Positions 1 to 14,400 of a DNA stretch of 64,000 bases are shown here, one piece after another. The position numbers were made by a program, and so were the translations under genes. The notes under the pieces were generated by a model. It was not told the DNA's origin. It worked only from the letters and a program-made list of their open reading frames with translations, and searched no databases. The stretch comes from Physcomitrium patens (taxonomy: Eukaryota > Streptophyta > Bryopsida > Funariales > Funariaceae): contig NC_037265.1 of assembly GCF_000002425.4 (NCBI RefSeq), positions 16,456,760-16,520,759 on the forward strand, written 5' to 3'. Each line of letters opens with the position of its first letter. Positions within the stretch are counted from its first letter, which is position 1.

Positions 1-2400
1 ACTTAAACCTGGAGCATCCTCAAGCGAGCATCGCTCTGCCGATAACAGCTAATCGAGGTTAAAACCTCGTCCACAAGCGAAAGCTCTCTTGCTCCACTTC
101 TAATCAGCTTGAGCTCTGCGATCCGCCAATCTACTAATTACGGAAATGCGACAGTATGCGATCAGGTGCAGGCAAGAGCGAGCGCTAGAGTGGGGGGGGG
201 GGGGGGGGGGGGGGGTTGGCGATTCGGCAGCAGGTGGGGGCGGTAAGGGATTGGAGTATCAGTGGTGGAGTAGTCAATGAGGGAGACGAGGGAGGCTGGA
301 GAGATTTGGCGACAAGACGAATCTTGAAGGATGGTAATAAGCTAGAATATGCCAGCGGTGGTCTCGCCTTGTGAGCCACGCCCTGTCGTTTCTGCTACGC
401 TTGTTGTACATCTTGCAAAGTAAAATTCCCTTGCAGTTCACCATGTTGTTGTATCACACACCGACGACCACATTCCTCCTGGTGAACCTTTCATTATTGA
501 TCCTGTTCCTCTCAGACGTATAGCTCCGAGCCAGACCTCCGCCCAAATCTCCGCCTCGCGATCACCTGGTCTTTTTCACAATATTCCCAATGTTCTCTGG
601 GGTTGGTTACCATACTCATAAAAGGATGAGGAAGAATAAGTCCTCAAGCCACATTTCTTTACCGGAAGCATGAATCTTTCTTGCATGTAGTTGGGGAGGC
701 CTATCTACTACCTCGGTTAAGCGAGCAAAATTCCGCATCCTCACACCCTCGATGGCTTGCAAAGAAAAGGAAAGCATTTGGGGTTTGGATAATTGCTATG
801 ATTCCACCATCACAGCCTGGCAGGGATGTAATGCGAATAGCTTTGGTCAGGGGTATTCATCGCAATTTGTGACCTGCTTTATTCCTTGGAAAATTCGTCA
901 AAAGCTGGTTGTGCAATTTGTGGCGATCATTGCTTTGTATTTTTGTTTGGAATCATGTCCTGGAAGGAAACATGTTAATGGGTACTTCTTGTTGCTCTAT
1001 GAGCAGTAATTACATTGTAGGCCAACGAATGAAAAATGTCCGGCATCTTTTGACGCCAAGCTTGCGTAATGGTGTGCGCCACCTCCGCAACTAACATCCC
1101 TGCCCCCCTCGGAAATACCTGCAGTAATAGAATCAAGGATGAAGAAGTGTAGTGTACACTTTCCCTGGCGCACTCAAACCGGTAAATGTCTGGCCATCAG
1201 ATCCCCACCGTTCTAACCTCACACTCCCACAAGTCCAATCCTTACGAGAACATAGTGTGCCTGGACAGTCTACTGTGATCCTCCCAAGACATCAGACAAC
1301 ATTGTCAGACGAAACGACAGCAGCAACGCCAGTCAATAAACCTCTGGCTGATTCACTAAAAAAACGCACACCTCCTAGGATGTCTACAGTTTAGTTCTAC
1401 ACCCCGCCCATGCCAGCGTTGGATACGCATCTTCTCGTCAGAGCACACCTCGGTGACCTTCACTAATGCCGACCCTCAAGGCCAAACAGAATGCGAACTA
1501 ATAATAATAATAACAATGATAACATAAATGATATTAATAACAACCAATAAATCCTAATCCTGTCCCCACATGCCGAAACCCTGGCTCCAGAATACGAGGA
1601 AGCATTATGCCGCGCACACACCCAATTTCCGAATTAATAAAAACATGCTCCAAACCAGATGTTCGACGGCCAACAACGACCCAACTTGCTTTTCTTAGTC
1701 CCGATCCAACCCCATGCACTGTTGGTTAGGACTTTGGATGGGTTTAAAAGCCTCGCATGGGTCCCGTCACATCTAGGTTTTGTTGCAAAATGTAGAAAGA
1801 GAGCCGTTGCCCCTACCGCAGCAATGGTGATTTGGCCGATTGCGGTCGGGGATGTTGCCAGGGGGTGGGAGCTGCGACAGGAAATCGGCGCGAACTTGCC
1901 CTGTGTTCTGGGAGGCGCTCCACGCAACAAGGGAATTCGGCTCATAGCAAAGCATACGTGTGTGTATGTGTGTCCAGCGATGGATATATACCCAAGAAAA
2001 ACAAAACAAAACAAAACAAACATTAACCATGTTCACCGCATGCAAACCACGTCACCCACTCCAAGTCATCGCTCCCGCATCGTCTGCTCTCTCTGCCACT
2101 CGCTGCCGCCTCGTCGTCCCTGCTTGCATATAATCAGACGACCGCCGCATGCCGGCGACGATTCCAATGATCGCCCACGACACAGTCCACAATCCTCGCC
2201 CGGAAATTCTCCGAAAACATGGTCGATCGGTGGTCGGCCTTCCTTCTTCTTCGTCGTCGTCGCGGTCATCGTTGTGGGTCTCCATCCACTTGGTCTCGAA
2301 AAGCAAGCTATGTAGGGTGCTCGTCCAAACGAAACCTCAAAGAGTATTGCAAAAGTTTGGCCCTAGTTTGGTGATATCACTTCACGAGATCCACCACATT
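1..2400. other. balanced-composition region, no gene recognised
   Basis: This stretch is clearly richer in G and C than the AT-rich DNA that follows, yet I recognise no protein family on either strand. The longest open frame (plus, 1659-2315, about 218 codons) runs through simple repeats and has no recognisable domain. A run of 24 G lies at 192-215, an (ATA/ATT)-type microsatellite near 1500-1520 and an (AAAAC) repeat near 1998-2021. It could be the edge of a gene, a promoter or a leader lying mostly left of the window; nothing seen decides this. Confidence 0.5.
192..215 (+). repeat. poly-G tract (24 G)
   Basis: An uninterrupted run of 24 G, able in principle to form a G-quadruplex. Such runs are often mis-sized by sequencing, so the exact length is uncertain. 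Confidence 0.9.
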
Positions 2401-2869
2401 TGATATTTCAATGGTCGCTATAATGATATTTATTAAGATTAAGGGTTCAATTGAACGATGTAGTAAACTTGAAAATTAATTCTTGTAAGAAAATTAGTGG
2501 ACAAAAGTTCAAGTGATTTTGGAAGAAGTCATCTTATTGGAATGGGAGATGAAGCATTGTTATTGTTATTGCTTTGTTTTGTTTTGTTTTGTTTTTTTTT
2601 TTTTGGTGTCTTAAAGGGATGTAGATGAACTAGTTCTTGTAGACAAAGAATCCCTTGTATCCACTTGCTTTGGATCTTTTTACTTATTTTTTATTTATAA
2701 GTATATATAAACATTTAGTATTTATTTTTAGTAGATTTTTCATATAATAAAATTCAACTAGATTTTCCAATGAAATTAATTTATTACCAGGTATTGGATT
2801 TGTTTTTCATATTTTTTTACATATTTTTACAATTTCAGATTTTATAGTGGATAAGATAAAAATGTATTT

Positions 2870-2906
<37 letters not shown>

Positions 2907-5475
2907 ATTTTTAAACTTTAAATTTTTTTGTAAATACTAATCTGTTATAATTTTTTAACAAAATGTTATCAAAAATATAAAACTATACAAATTTGTTAAA
3001 AAATTGTGTTTTATTGTACGACTATAAGAATAAAAATAAAACAAAAAAATAAATAAATATTATATTTAGAAGATAAGAAAGTATTGTATCATTTATTGTC
3101 AAATACAAAAAATCCAAAAAATAATAATTTTCTTTATATAAAGATTAGCATTTAGATTAGAGGGTGGAAGAAAAATTAACAAAATTGAAGATGGTAACAA
3201 CCTTATTTCTACATGTACTAATAAGGCTATTAAAGCTTTCTAAAGACCACAAGGATTGTAAACCAAGTATCTAAGTTGCATCATACTTCTATCATGGATT
3301 TTTAAATGTATGAAATCTCTATAACCACAAAGTTTATCCAAGGATATTGAAAGATCTAAGCTAAGTCTTAAAAAATATTTGATATTTCTAAAGAGAGATA
3401 TTATTTATCTATTGATTTCTTTTTTTTTCTTTTTTCTTTTTGTAATTAAGTGCACTAAGTGATTATGAAAATTAGAAAAAATTACATAAATGGTAATTAA
3501 ATTATAAGTTTTTTAACAAATTAATGTGTTGCATAGAAATAAAGTTTTCTTATTAGGTAGACAAGCAATTTGAATGTTTATGTATTTAATTTAGGAAATA
3601 TTTTTATAAAATACATTCTTTTAAAGATTAATATATCTTTGATAAAAATAAATAAACTGAATTAAACTAAGTTAAATTCTATCATTTTAAGCATTTAAAT
3701 GATTTTAACTTTATCATGTAAATATGATTCTAATATGACAAATCATTTATCATATAATCTTCTTATCCAAATAGACATAGTTATAATATTCTATAAAGGT
3801 CATTGATAGGTTTTTTAAATCAAAGATCAACCATAGTAATAATAATATAATATTAAGTTGAAAATTCTTATCAATAAGAAAGTTATAATCTTTTTGATGC
3901 ATTTGTAAGATTTTCGAATGAATTATGTATAAACTTCTAAGCCGTTCCAATTTTAAGTTACAATTTTTTATTTATTATTGACTACAATGTAATTATTTTA
4001 AAATTACTTCATTTTTAGCATATTACCTATTTTATAATGTTTAATAAGAAGAACATAATAACATAGTGAATCTTTTTTCAAACTAATAATTTAGACCAAT
4101 TTACAACTAGATTAATGTATATTTTCAATCTAAAATAGATAAAGTCTGTAACAAACCAACTTATCACAAGACAAGTTATCTTTGATATCATACCAAAATC
4201 ACCATAGCTTATTACAAGCTGTAAATGGAGATATAGAAATCAATTATTTATTGCTATAAAACTTTTTTTAGTTACATCTTTATTTTTGTGCGAATTTCTA
4301 ATAATCTATTTGCTAAAACATTTGCTATTAGGTCATCAATTTGAAAAACTTTTAACAATGTCATATTGTAAATATTCACATTTATTAGAAAAAAATAACT
4401 TTTATTTGTTGAAGATTTATCTTAAGATCAAATTAATATTTACCTTGTAAAAATGATTATTTTTAGATTTTCTTGATAATGATCAAAGATATAACACAGA
4501 TATAAATGGGATGCTTGATTCAAATATTTAATTTTTGTTAAGAGTGTAAATATGAACCATTCAAAACAATTTCATCACTATTCTGAAAATTTTGAAGATT
4601 GAATTTTTTTAAAATTTGACTACAATAAAGATATCATATTAAAACAAAATTTTAATTAAGAATTTAAAATATTGATATATTATTTTTCAAAAAATGACGT
4701 TTTAAGATTTTAGAATAAATATTATATAATTCATAAAATATGTAATTTTTATCCAAAATCTAGAATCACAAAAATAAAGTTATAAAAATAGAATGGAGGT
4801 GAATTTGTAATAAAATTAACTTGAGCAAATCACTGTATTTGCTTTGGATTAAATAGTAGTTAAAGAAATTCATATATTTTGTATCACAAACATATATTAA
4901 TTATCTTCTAAAATAATTTTAAATAACCTTGAGTCTTTTGAAATCCTTTTAGATCTGTTATTGTATTTTTAAATCAAATTGATATCTCTATAATATGCTT
5001 TGAAAATAATAAAAAAAATAAAAATTAAGAAACTTAAAAGAGTTCTTATAGTTATTTGTACTTATCTCATTCTTTTTTATATTTATTTTAGAAAGCTTTT
5101 AGAATAATTACTAAACTTTTACATAATCTTATAGATCTAAAATATTTGCAATGACTTTACTATCATTCAACTTATCTTCTTGATATGCAATCCTTCATAA
5201 AACCATCATAGTTTAAGTTTACTCTCACCTAAGGAATATTCATATCATACAATAAAACAAAATCCACATCACAAGAAAAATCTTGCTTATTAATTTTTTT
5301 GACAATGATAAATTAAACATTTGTAACTATATACAATAATCAATTAATAAAACATATTTATTCATTCTAATATTATCATTTATGTATGGATATATGATTT
5401 GAGTGTAATCTATATATAGATAAATATATATATACATATATATATATATATGTCTTTTAATATTAAATTATAACC

Positions 5476-5523
<48 letters not shown>

Positions 5524-5902
5524 TTATTTAAAAAAAAAAAACTTCAATCTATAATTATATATTCTACTTATTCTTCTCATGTGTTAATATGCCTTCAAAC
5601 ATCTTTTTATAAACTAAATATTTACAAAATTATTTATATTTTTCTATTCTTTCCATTTTTTTCTCCTAATTCTTGCTTTTAACTTCAATTTTAAAATTTA
5701 AACATTCAAAATCTTAGTCAAATACTTTATTGATATATTAATCCTAAATATACTAAAATATTATTCTTCTATAAGACAACTATATAAGAATTATAATTCA
5801 ACGAAGTTAATAAGAACTAATTTATTTTTCTTGTTAATTTCTCTTTAATAATTATGTAAATAAATTATATAAAAAATCTTTAATTTGGCATTATAATGCC
5901 TA
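2401..5902. other. AT-rich intergenic spacer
   Basis: Very AT-rich DNA with no open frame of coding character. It contains a poly-A run of 29 at 2873-2901 and TA dinucleotide tracts at about 5424-5452 and 5480-5521. No element ends or RNA genes were recognised. Confidence 0.7.
5424..5521. repeat. TA-rich microsatellite pair
   Basis: Two (TA)n tracts, the longer at 5480-5521 with about 21 units. Similar (TA)n tracts occur near 18443-18478, 19383-19409, 35491-35515, 37336-37361, 38481-38510 and 38882-38901. Confidence 0.85.
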
Positions 5903-5907
5903 CTTGG

Positions 5908-6460
5908 TATCAAGGACAAGAACTCGATGAAAAAATAATTCAGACAAGTGAGCCATCACTCAAAGAAAGGTAACAAAATATAAATAAATAAGTATGTATA
6001 TTGAAAGAGAAAGTGGAATGGCTATTGCCAAAAGACAAAGAAACTAGAGACCCTTGAAACTAAACTGGAAGCAAGAAAGGAGTTGACAAGAATGAAGAAG
6101 ACTTCACTCTTGTCTCTATATTTACTATCTAACTAGGAGCTACGTGGCGACATTCTATAAGACCTCCAATATATGTTGACTTTATAGGACACATGCTTTG
6201 ACTTACAAGGCAAGTTTTTCTAGGTATGGGCCACATACTTAGCTTGGACTTCAAGCTAACAACATGTGTGGCACATGACCAACTTGTTGACCACGATTCT
6301 AATCCAAAAAGTCAATTCAAGATACCTATGAAGTCAAAGCAATGTCTATGAAGCTTCTAGGAAGCTTCCATATCAAATACTATAGAATTAACTTACTTTT
6401 ACCTACTTATACTTACTTCTACATATATATATATATGTAATTATGAGGATGTCCGTGACA
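5908..6460 (-). repeat. 3' LTR of chromovirus A
   Basis: 553 bp. It matches 17595-18145 along its whole length at roughly 91% by eye. It ends at the target duplication CTTGG on its left and at the polypurine tract on its right. In element orientation the LTR reads TG...TA rather than TG...CA, and the partner LTR does too. Confidence 0.92.
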
Positions 6461-6539
6461 TTACCCCCCCTTCTAGAGACAAGTTCCACGAGGAGCGGTC
6501 ATCATATGTTGAGGAAATCTATGATGCGACGAATTAAAT

Positions 6540-6930
6540 TCGCCACATACTCTGATCTTTGTTCTCTTCAAAGATGATTGATAGGGCCTCTCAACCATCG
6601 GTAGTGTCCCTTACCAGGATGGAAAGACCACCCAATTATTTGATCATTGTTGAGGCCTTCATAACTTCCTTCGAATAGAATATTTGGAACACCATTAGGA
6701 GTTGTTCCTACGTCTAGCAAAATCACCAAACATCGGGAGTCCTTTTCTAAGTCGTGATACCAAACGCGTTGCATCTCGCCATCTATTCAAGGAAGAATAT
6801 GTCGTTCTTGAAGATCTTCATCTTGATTGTATCATCTTGAACATTGTGATAATCGTTATGTCTCATTTGGCAAGTCAAAAAATGAAGGCTCTTGAGTCGA
6901 ATCCACTCGTTGTTGGTTCTCCATCTCCTT
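6540..6930 (-). pseudogene. extra frame of chromovirus A, relic
   Basis: This lies between the chromodomain and the 3' LTR, in the element's own orientation. The piece open at 6568-6774 shows the family core: a W-Y-H-D-L-E motif, a central LFEGSYEGLNNDQIIGWS segment and a GKGHYRWLRGPINHL stretch. It is the counterpart of the frame at 28815-29237 in element B. Function unknown. Confidence 0.75.
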
Positions 6931-9900
6931 AGCATCACAGCTACAAAGAAGCTACAAACAAAGGTTAAAAGTAGAATGTTATCTTGCCTAGATGTTGTTT
7001 CTTTTATAAAGAAAATTTTCATCTTGATTTTGATGGATGTCATCAATAAAAAGCCTCCACCGCCTTTGATGCATTTACAAGATTCATTACTAGCTCCCAT
7101 GTACGTTCATTAATATCATATCCGCGCCAATGGACAAGATATTCCAATTTATTTTGGCGCCGCCTTGAATCTAAGACTTCTTCTACTTCAAACTCTTCAT
7201 TATTGTCCACTTCTATAGGAGGAGGTAGAGCTTGTCGTCTTCTTGATATGTCCATTGTCTTGTATGGTTCAAGAAGAGACACGTGGAATATTGGATGGAT
7301 TTTCATTGACTACAATAGATGTAAACGATATGCAACTCGATTGATTTGTGCAAAAGTAGAAAATGGTCCCAACCTTCGATAGTCCAATTTCTCACAAGGA
7401 CGAGTGGTCTTGATATTGCGACAAAGTAGCTATATCTTATCACCCAAGTGGAATGGTGGTTGTTCCTTTCGATAGACATTTATATTGATCTTTTGTTGTT
7501 CTTAAGCCTCTTTTAACTACGCCTTCATCGTTGCATGTAGCTCTGACAAATGAATCGCCAAATCTTTTGCAACAAGATTCTCAACTTTTGAAAAGTCAAA
7601 AGTATCAAGTCATGGATGATATTCATAATTAGCAAAGAAAGGTGTTTGTTTTGTAGAAGAATGTATCGTGTTATTGTAAGCAAACTCTGTCAATGGCAAA
7701 AGAGTTGTCCAATCATCTTGTTGGTAGTTAATGGTACATCTTAAATATTGCTCCAAAACTTGATTTACATGGTCCGTTTGTCCATCAGTTTGAAGATGGA
7801 ATGCCAAAGATAGTTTTATATCCACTTTTAGAATCTTGAAAAGAATCCACCGAAATCTTGATACAAATTGAGTTTCCTTATCTAATATAATATCCTTGAA
7901 TAATCCATGATAGCGATAGATATTGTCAACAAAGAGCTTAGTTATTTCTTCACCTGAGATAGATTTTGTACATGGTACAAAATGTGCCATCTTAATAAAA
8001 CAATCTACTATCACAAATATAGAGTCATAACAACCTGAGATTAGAAGATTCGTGATGAAGTCCATAGAAATAAAAGATCATGGTTGTTCTGGAATGGATA
8101 ATGGCTAAAGAAGTCTAAAAGGTCGATGACGAGGAGTTTTTGATCTTGAGCAAATATCACATGATTGTACAAAATCTTTGACTGCCTTATATATTTGAGG
8201 CCACCAAAAATCCCTAGATATTAGCTCCAAAGTCTTATTATATCCAAAAAGTCCTGCTGTTGTGAAGTCGTGACGAGTTTGAAGGACACGTAAATGTGCT
8301 TCTCCTTGTGGAACATATAGGCATCCTTCAAGTAGAATAGCTTATTCTTGAACTCAAATTTAGAGGGATCAAGAGATTTAGAAGAATTATTCTTGAAATC
8401 ATGAAGAAGAGGGTCTGAAGACATACTTAACTAGACTTGTTTTATAAAAGTTAAATCAATAGTCAATGTTGATTTTAATGCTCGAAGATGAAATTCCTCT
8501 GACTTCAAGAGAACCATTCTTTGTTACTCAAAAGCTACATCTCCTTCTTTTCGTGCAAGATAAGAATGTCTAGACAAGGCATCAGATAAACCTTGTTATT
8601 TTTCTAGCCGATAAGTGATGATGAACTCAAATCTTGTTAAGACATGCTCCAACGAGCTTGACGATGATTTAATACACGTGTTGACATGAAATATTCCAAG
8701 TTCTTATGATCCACATATATTGCGACTGGACTGGAAGCGCCTTCTAGATAATGATGTCATTCTTGAAAAGAATCTATAATTAGAAGAAGTTCTTTGTCAT
8801 GGATCTCATAATTAATTTCTGCTATTGAAAATTTTCTTGAATGAAAGGCTACTGGATGAAGTTTGTCATCTGTTTCCATTTGTGACAAAACTGCACCCAG
8901 AGTAAAGTTTGATGCATCTGTTTCCATAAAAAATGCTTTGGAAAAATCAACACGATACAAGATTGATGCAAAAACAAACGCTATCTTCAAAGATTCAAAA
9001 GCAACTTCCGCTTCTTGATTCCATTGGAGTTTGTCTTTACAAGTCAAACATGTAAGTAGAATTGTAACTCGAGAGAAGTCTTTGATGAAGATCCGATAGT
9101 AGTTAGCAAATCCCAAAAATCATTGGACATCTCTTACCATTTTTGGGATCTTCCAATCTATAATAATTTGAACTTTCTTAGGATCTATAATAAGTCCATC
9201 ATTTGAAATGATGTAACCTAAAAAATCGACTTGAGTAGTGTAGAATACACACTTCTCTATCTTGGCATAAAGTCCTACATCTCTTAATTTTTGTAACACA
9301 TAACGAATATGAAGTTCATATTCTTCTGGATTCTTAGAATAGATCAAGTTGTCGTCTAGATAACAAATTACAAAGTCATCCAAAAACTCTCAAAAATCAT
9401 CATTCATTAAATGTTGAAAAGTTGGTGGTGCATTTGTAAGTCCAAAAGGCATGACGTTGTACTCAAAATGTCCATACCTAGTTCAAAACGCAGTCCTCCA
9501 TTCATCTCCTTCTTCGATGCGTACTAGATTGTATGCTCCCCAGAGATCTATTTTTGTATAGATCTTAGCTTGATTCAGCTAATCAAGAAGTCCAGATATT
9601 AAAGGTAATAGATATCTATTCTTGTCGGTAATCTTGTTGAATCCTCGATAATCAACACACATCTGTAATGATTCAATTTTTTTCTTCACAAATAGAATTA
9701 GAGCTCCTGCTAGAGTTTTAGAATGGCGTATGAAATTTTTAGCTAGATTTTCTTCAATATACTCCTTGAGTTCAGTCAACTCATTTTGTGATAAACTATA
9801 GATTGGTCTGAATGGCAATTGTGATCCTTCTTGAAGATTAATTGAGTAATCATAAGGACGATGTTCCGAGAAAGTATCCGCATTTTTTTTTTTCAAATAC

Positions 9901-10715
9901 ATCTTAAAATTCTTGATATTGGCTTGGAATGCCACTTGAAGTCTTTTCACCAGTAGAAACAGGTGTGGCATAAATAATATATGGTGATTCTTTCATAGCA
10001 GCATACAAGAAAGCTTTTGCACCTATAAACATGGGTTTAATTGAACTGGACTTATGACTCTCTACTTGATTAACTACACTATTAGTTATACTTTTAGAGA
10101 AAGTAAGAGTTCGGGAAATCCAATCTATTTGAGGGTTGTATTTTTCTAACCACGATAAATCTAAAATGACTGGATTAGAGGGAGATCTAATGATATTAAA
10201 TACTACAAAGCTATTATGACTATTGATTATTACTTCTATAGGAAGGATTTCATGAATAATATCTCTAAAAGATAAAAGAGGACCGTCTATGACTTTTACA
10301 TGAACAGGCTCAGTTTTCTTTACTAAAGATATGCTATGTCTTTTGCTAATTCTTCATCTAAGAAACACCCTGAGGCTCCTGAATCTAACAAGGCAAAAGC
10401 TTTGTAATGTTTAGGTCCTAAAATAACATTTAATGTTAAACAAGGAGAGGGATCTATGGAGAGAATAAGACCTTTACTAGATGTTGTGCAAGGTTCGAGC
10501 CGCACGGTCTCTATTATAGCTCGTCAAACTCGTTTTCTGACATATTGTCTTCTTTCACAGCCATACTCTTTATTTTTTGGTTGCGTCATTTCTTAGGACA
10601 ATGTTGAACAGTGTGTTTAAGTTCTCCACAATATAAACATAATCCTTCTTGACGACGACGAGTCTTTCCTTGCTCAATAAGAGTTTGAAACATACTATAT
10701 CAATTTACATATCCT

Positions 10716-11054
10716 TGTCATGGACACAGAAATACAAACTCGAGATCTAACAAGAAGTTCAACAAGAACAGGTAAGAACTAGATTAATCAGATGAGAACA
10801 ATACCAAAGAGGTGAGCTAGAGCTCCAAAAGATGTGTTGTTGAGATTGAAGAACTCTTCAACCTCGATTCTAATATATACTCCTATTTAGGAAGCTTCTC
10901 AAGCAACTTCTATCAACAAGGAAGCTTCTAGAAGGTTCCAGAGACTTGCTTCGAGAAGGTTCCAAAGACTTGCTTCTAGAAGATTCTAGAGACTTGCTTC
11001 TAGAAGGTTCTAGAAACTTGTCTCTAAAAGGTTCTAAGGATTATGTTCCTAACA
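10716..11054 (-). repeat. 3' LTR of chromovirus D
   Basis: 339 bp. It contains four copies of a roughly 24-bp unit (core AGAAGGTTCCAAAGACTTGC) at about 10930-11040, against three in the partner LTR. A perfect four-block heat-shock-element pattern GAAgcTTCtaGAAggTTC is at 10921-10938. A TATA-like box is at about 10873-10881 in element orientation, downstream of the repeats, so the repeats lie in U3. Confidence 0.92.
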
Positions 11055-11099
11055 TCACCACCTCTTTTAGCTTCGAGGTCTCTGAGAAGCAATGTTATT

Positions 11100-11400
11100 T
11101 TTAATTAGTATCAACTCAAGAAAATGAAGATCTGTCGCCTAACGTTTGATATGAACTCCAACTGTTGTTCACGAGGCAAATGGTTCATCGGCCCTTCAAG
11201 CCAATGGTAGTGGCCCACTCCTTCAACTTCTGACCAAGCATGAACTTTCATGTCCTCATTGTGAAATTGTCCTGCAAACACGCCTTCTGGTTGACTGTCG
11301 TAAGCAGGCTCAGACTCAAATACAATCACCAGTGATCGGTTACTCAGTATCCTCCATCGTCATCGTGGTGTAGGCAGTTTTTCATCTCAGGATCACCTTC
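11100..11400 (-). pseudogene. extra frame of chromovirus D, relic
   Basis: The open piece 11111-11329 encodes GVGHYHWLEGPMNHLPREQQ followed by an arginine-rich tail. This matches the core of the frame found at the same place in A, B and C even though D belongs to a clearly different LTR subfamily. Function unknown. Confidence 0.72.
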
Positions 11401-14400
11401 GTGAGCTAGTCGGTTGAGATAATCTGACTAGCATAGTATCTATCTCTTGGCTATCCATATCAGAAGATCAAACTATGGCTACTGAAAAAAATTCTATTTT
11501 ATCTTGGAGAAAATAACTACATCAACTACAAATTTTGGTAGTGCTCTCCCTCTTTTTTATATTCTTGGATGAGCAAGCTTCAAAAGGAAGCTATCGTCGA
11601 AATGGCTTAGATTTATGAGGAGGTTGTTGATGAAACTCCTGTACCTTTTGTGGCGCATTGGCGAGATTTTCAGTTGGCTCACACGTTCACTCATTAATGT
11701 CATAGTCGCACCAATGAACAAGATACTCCAACTTGTTCCACCTTCATCGTAAATCCAGTACCTTTTCAACCTCATATTCCCCTTTGGTTCTCGATCTCAA
11801 TACTAGGTGGCGGACATTGTACTCTTTCAAGAAAAGACGACTCTCAATAAGGCTCTAACAATGAAACATGAAAGACTGGATGTACTTTCATAGAAGCCGG
11901 TAATTTCAAACGGTACGCCATTAGATTGATTTGCTTCTGGATGATAAATGGTCCCAATCTTCGATAGTCCAACTTATCACATGGTCGCTTGGTCTTGATA
12001 TTCTATCGAAGAAGCCATGCTTTATTTCTAATTTTGAAAGTAAGTGCTTGATTTCGAAATCTATCTCCAGATGCTTTGTAGGATTCTTGAGCGGATAATA
12101 ATTGAAGCTTCAACGTATTTTGAAGCTCTGATAGTTGTTTCCCAAATCCTTTAGCTGCTGGATTGTTATTTGTTGACGGACTTAATAAATCAAGCTTCGG
12201 ATGATACCCATAGTTGGAAAAGAATGGTGTGTATTGAGTCGACGCATGGATGGTGTTGTTATATGCAAACTCGGCTAGCGACACATATGTCATCTAATTG
12301 TTTTGCTGATAGTTGATGTTGCATCGTAAATATTGTTCCAAGATTTGGTTCACCTGTTCCGTTAGGCGGTCAGTTTGAAGATGAAAAGCCGAAGAAAGCT
12401 TGATATCCACCTTTAATATCTCAAAGAGAGATCTCCAAAACTTTGATATGAACTAGGTTCCTCGATCTGATACGATATCATCTGGTAGTCCATGATATCG
12501 ATACACATTATCGAGAAAGAACCTTGTTGTGACTTCTCTAGACAATGTCTTCTTCCAAGGAACAAAGTGCGCCATCTTCGTAAGCCGATCTACCATGACA
12601 AAGATGCTGTCAAATGAATTCGATGATGGAAGGTCCATGATGAAGTCCATGGAAATTGAAGACCATGGTCGACGTGGAATTGGCAATGGCTGTAGTAGTC
12701 CATAAGAGCGATGCCGAGGATTCTTGAATCTTGAACAGATGTCGCAGGAGAGGACAAATCTTTCACATCCTTCCACATTTGGAGCCACCAAAAATCTCGA
12801 GAAATAAGCTCCAAGGTCTTGTTGAATCCAAAATGTCCCGCAGCTGGAAAATCGTGGCGAGATTGAAGAACTCGGAGTCATGCTTGTCCTTTTGGGATAT
12901 ACAACCACTCCTCAAAGTATAAAAGATCTCTCTCCACCTTGAATTTATCGTCATTTGCACGCTGCTTGATATCAATGGCTACTAAATCTTTAATGGTCGC
13001 AGTATGTACCTCATTCAAGAAGTCAGCATCAATTGGTACAATAGTAGCGGAAAGCGAAAATTGCTCTAGCTTCAACAATGTCATACATTGTTGATCAAAC
13101 ACTGCTTCTCCAGCCTTTGGTATAAGATACGATCTCCTCAATAAGGCATCAGATAGTCCTTATTCCTTTCCAGGTCGTTAAGTGATAACAAAATCAAACC
13201 TAGATAGCAACATACTCCATCCAGCTTGACGTCGATTTAGAACTCGAGCCGATATGAAATATTCCAAATTCTTGAGATCTGTGTATACGGTCACTGGGTA
13301 AGCAGCTCCTTCAAGAAAATGACGCCATTCTTGAAAAGAATCCACTATAGCAAGAAGTTCCTTATCGTAGATCTCATAATTGATTTCAGCAGCAGAGAAC
13401 TTTCGAGAATAGAATGCAACCAGATGGAGCTTCTTGTCTTCTCCCATTTATGAAAGTACAGCTCCCAAAGTAAAATCCGAAGCATCAGTTTCTAAATAAA
13501 AGGCCTTTGTAAAGTCTAGATGTACCAAGATTGGAGCCGTAGTAAATGTGGTCTTCAGGTCTTGAAATGCCTTCTCCGCTAGAGGTCCCCATTCCAGCTT
13601 ATCCTTGCATGTCAACCGAGTGAGAGGAGCAACAACTTGAGAGTAATTCTTGATGAAGATTCGATAGAAGTTGGTAAAGCCAAGAAAGCATTGTACGTCT
13701 CTCACCATCTTCAGAACCTCCCAGGACACGAGTGCTTCCACGTTCTTGGGGTCCATCTTCAAGCCTTCCGTAGTCGCAATGAATCCCAAAAACTCCATCA
13801 CTATTTGGTGAAATAAACACTTTTCCAACTTGGCATATAGTCCTCGCTCGCGTAGTTTCTCTAAGACCAAACGAACGAGCTTTTCATGCTCTTCCTCATT
13901 TTTGGAGAATATCAAAATATCATCCAAATAGATGACAACAAAATCGTCAAGGTACTCTCGAAAAATGTCATTCATCATATGTTGAAAGACCGCTGGAGCA
14001 TTGATAAGACCAAAAGGCATGACATTATACACAAAATGGCCATACCTTGTACGGAACGTTGTCTTCCACTCATCTCCTTCTTTGATTCGTACGAGGTTGT
14101 AAGCTCCCCTTAGATCAATTTTTGTAAAGATCATTGTACGTCCAAGTTGTTCTAAGAGACCAAAAATCAAAGATAACGGGTAACGATTCTTCTATGTTAC
14201 CTTGTTGAGGCCTCAATAGTCCACGCACATCCGCAATGAGCCATCTTTCTTCTTCAGAAATGAGATGGGTGCTCCAACTGATGATTTTGAATGACGGATG
14301 AAATTCTTGGCTAGATTCTCGTCGATGTACTTCTGCAACTCCGCCAACTCCGTCTGCGATAGATTGTAGATTGGGCCAAAAGGTGGTTGTGCTCCTTCCT

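Noticed and set aside
1659-2315. 218-codon open frame on the plus strand
   Set aside because: It runs across an AAAAC repeat and a TCG-rich stretch, has no domain, and competing frames of similar length exist on the other strand.
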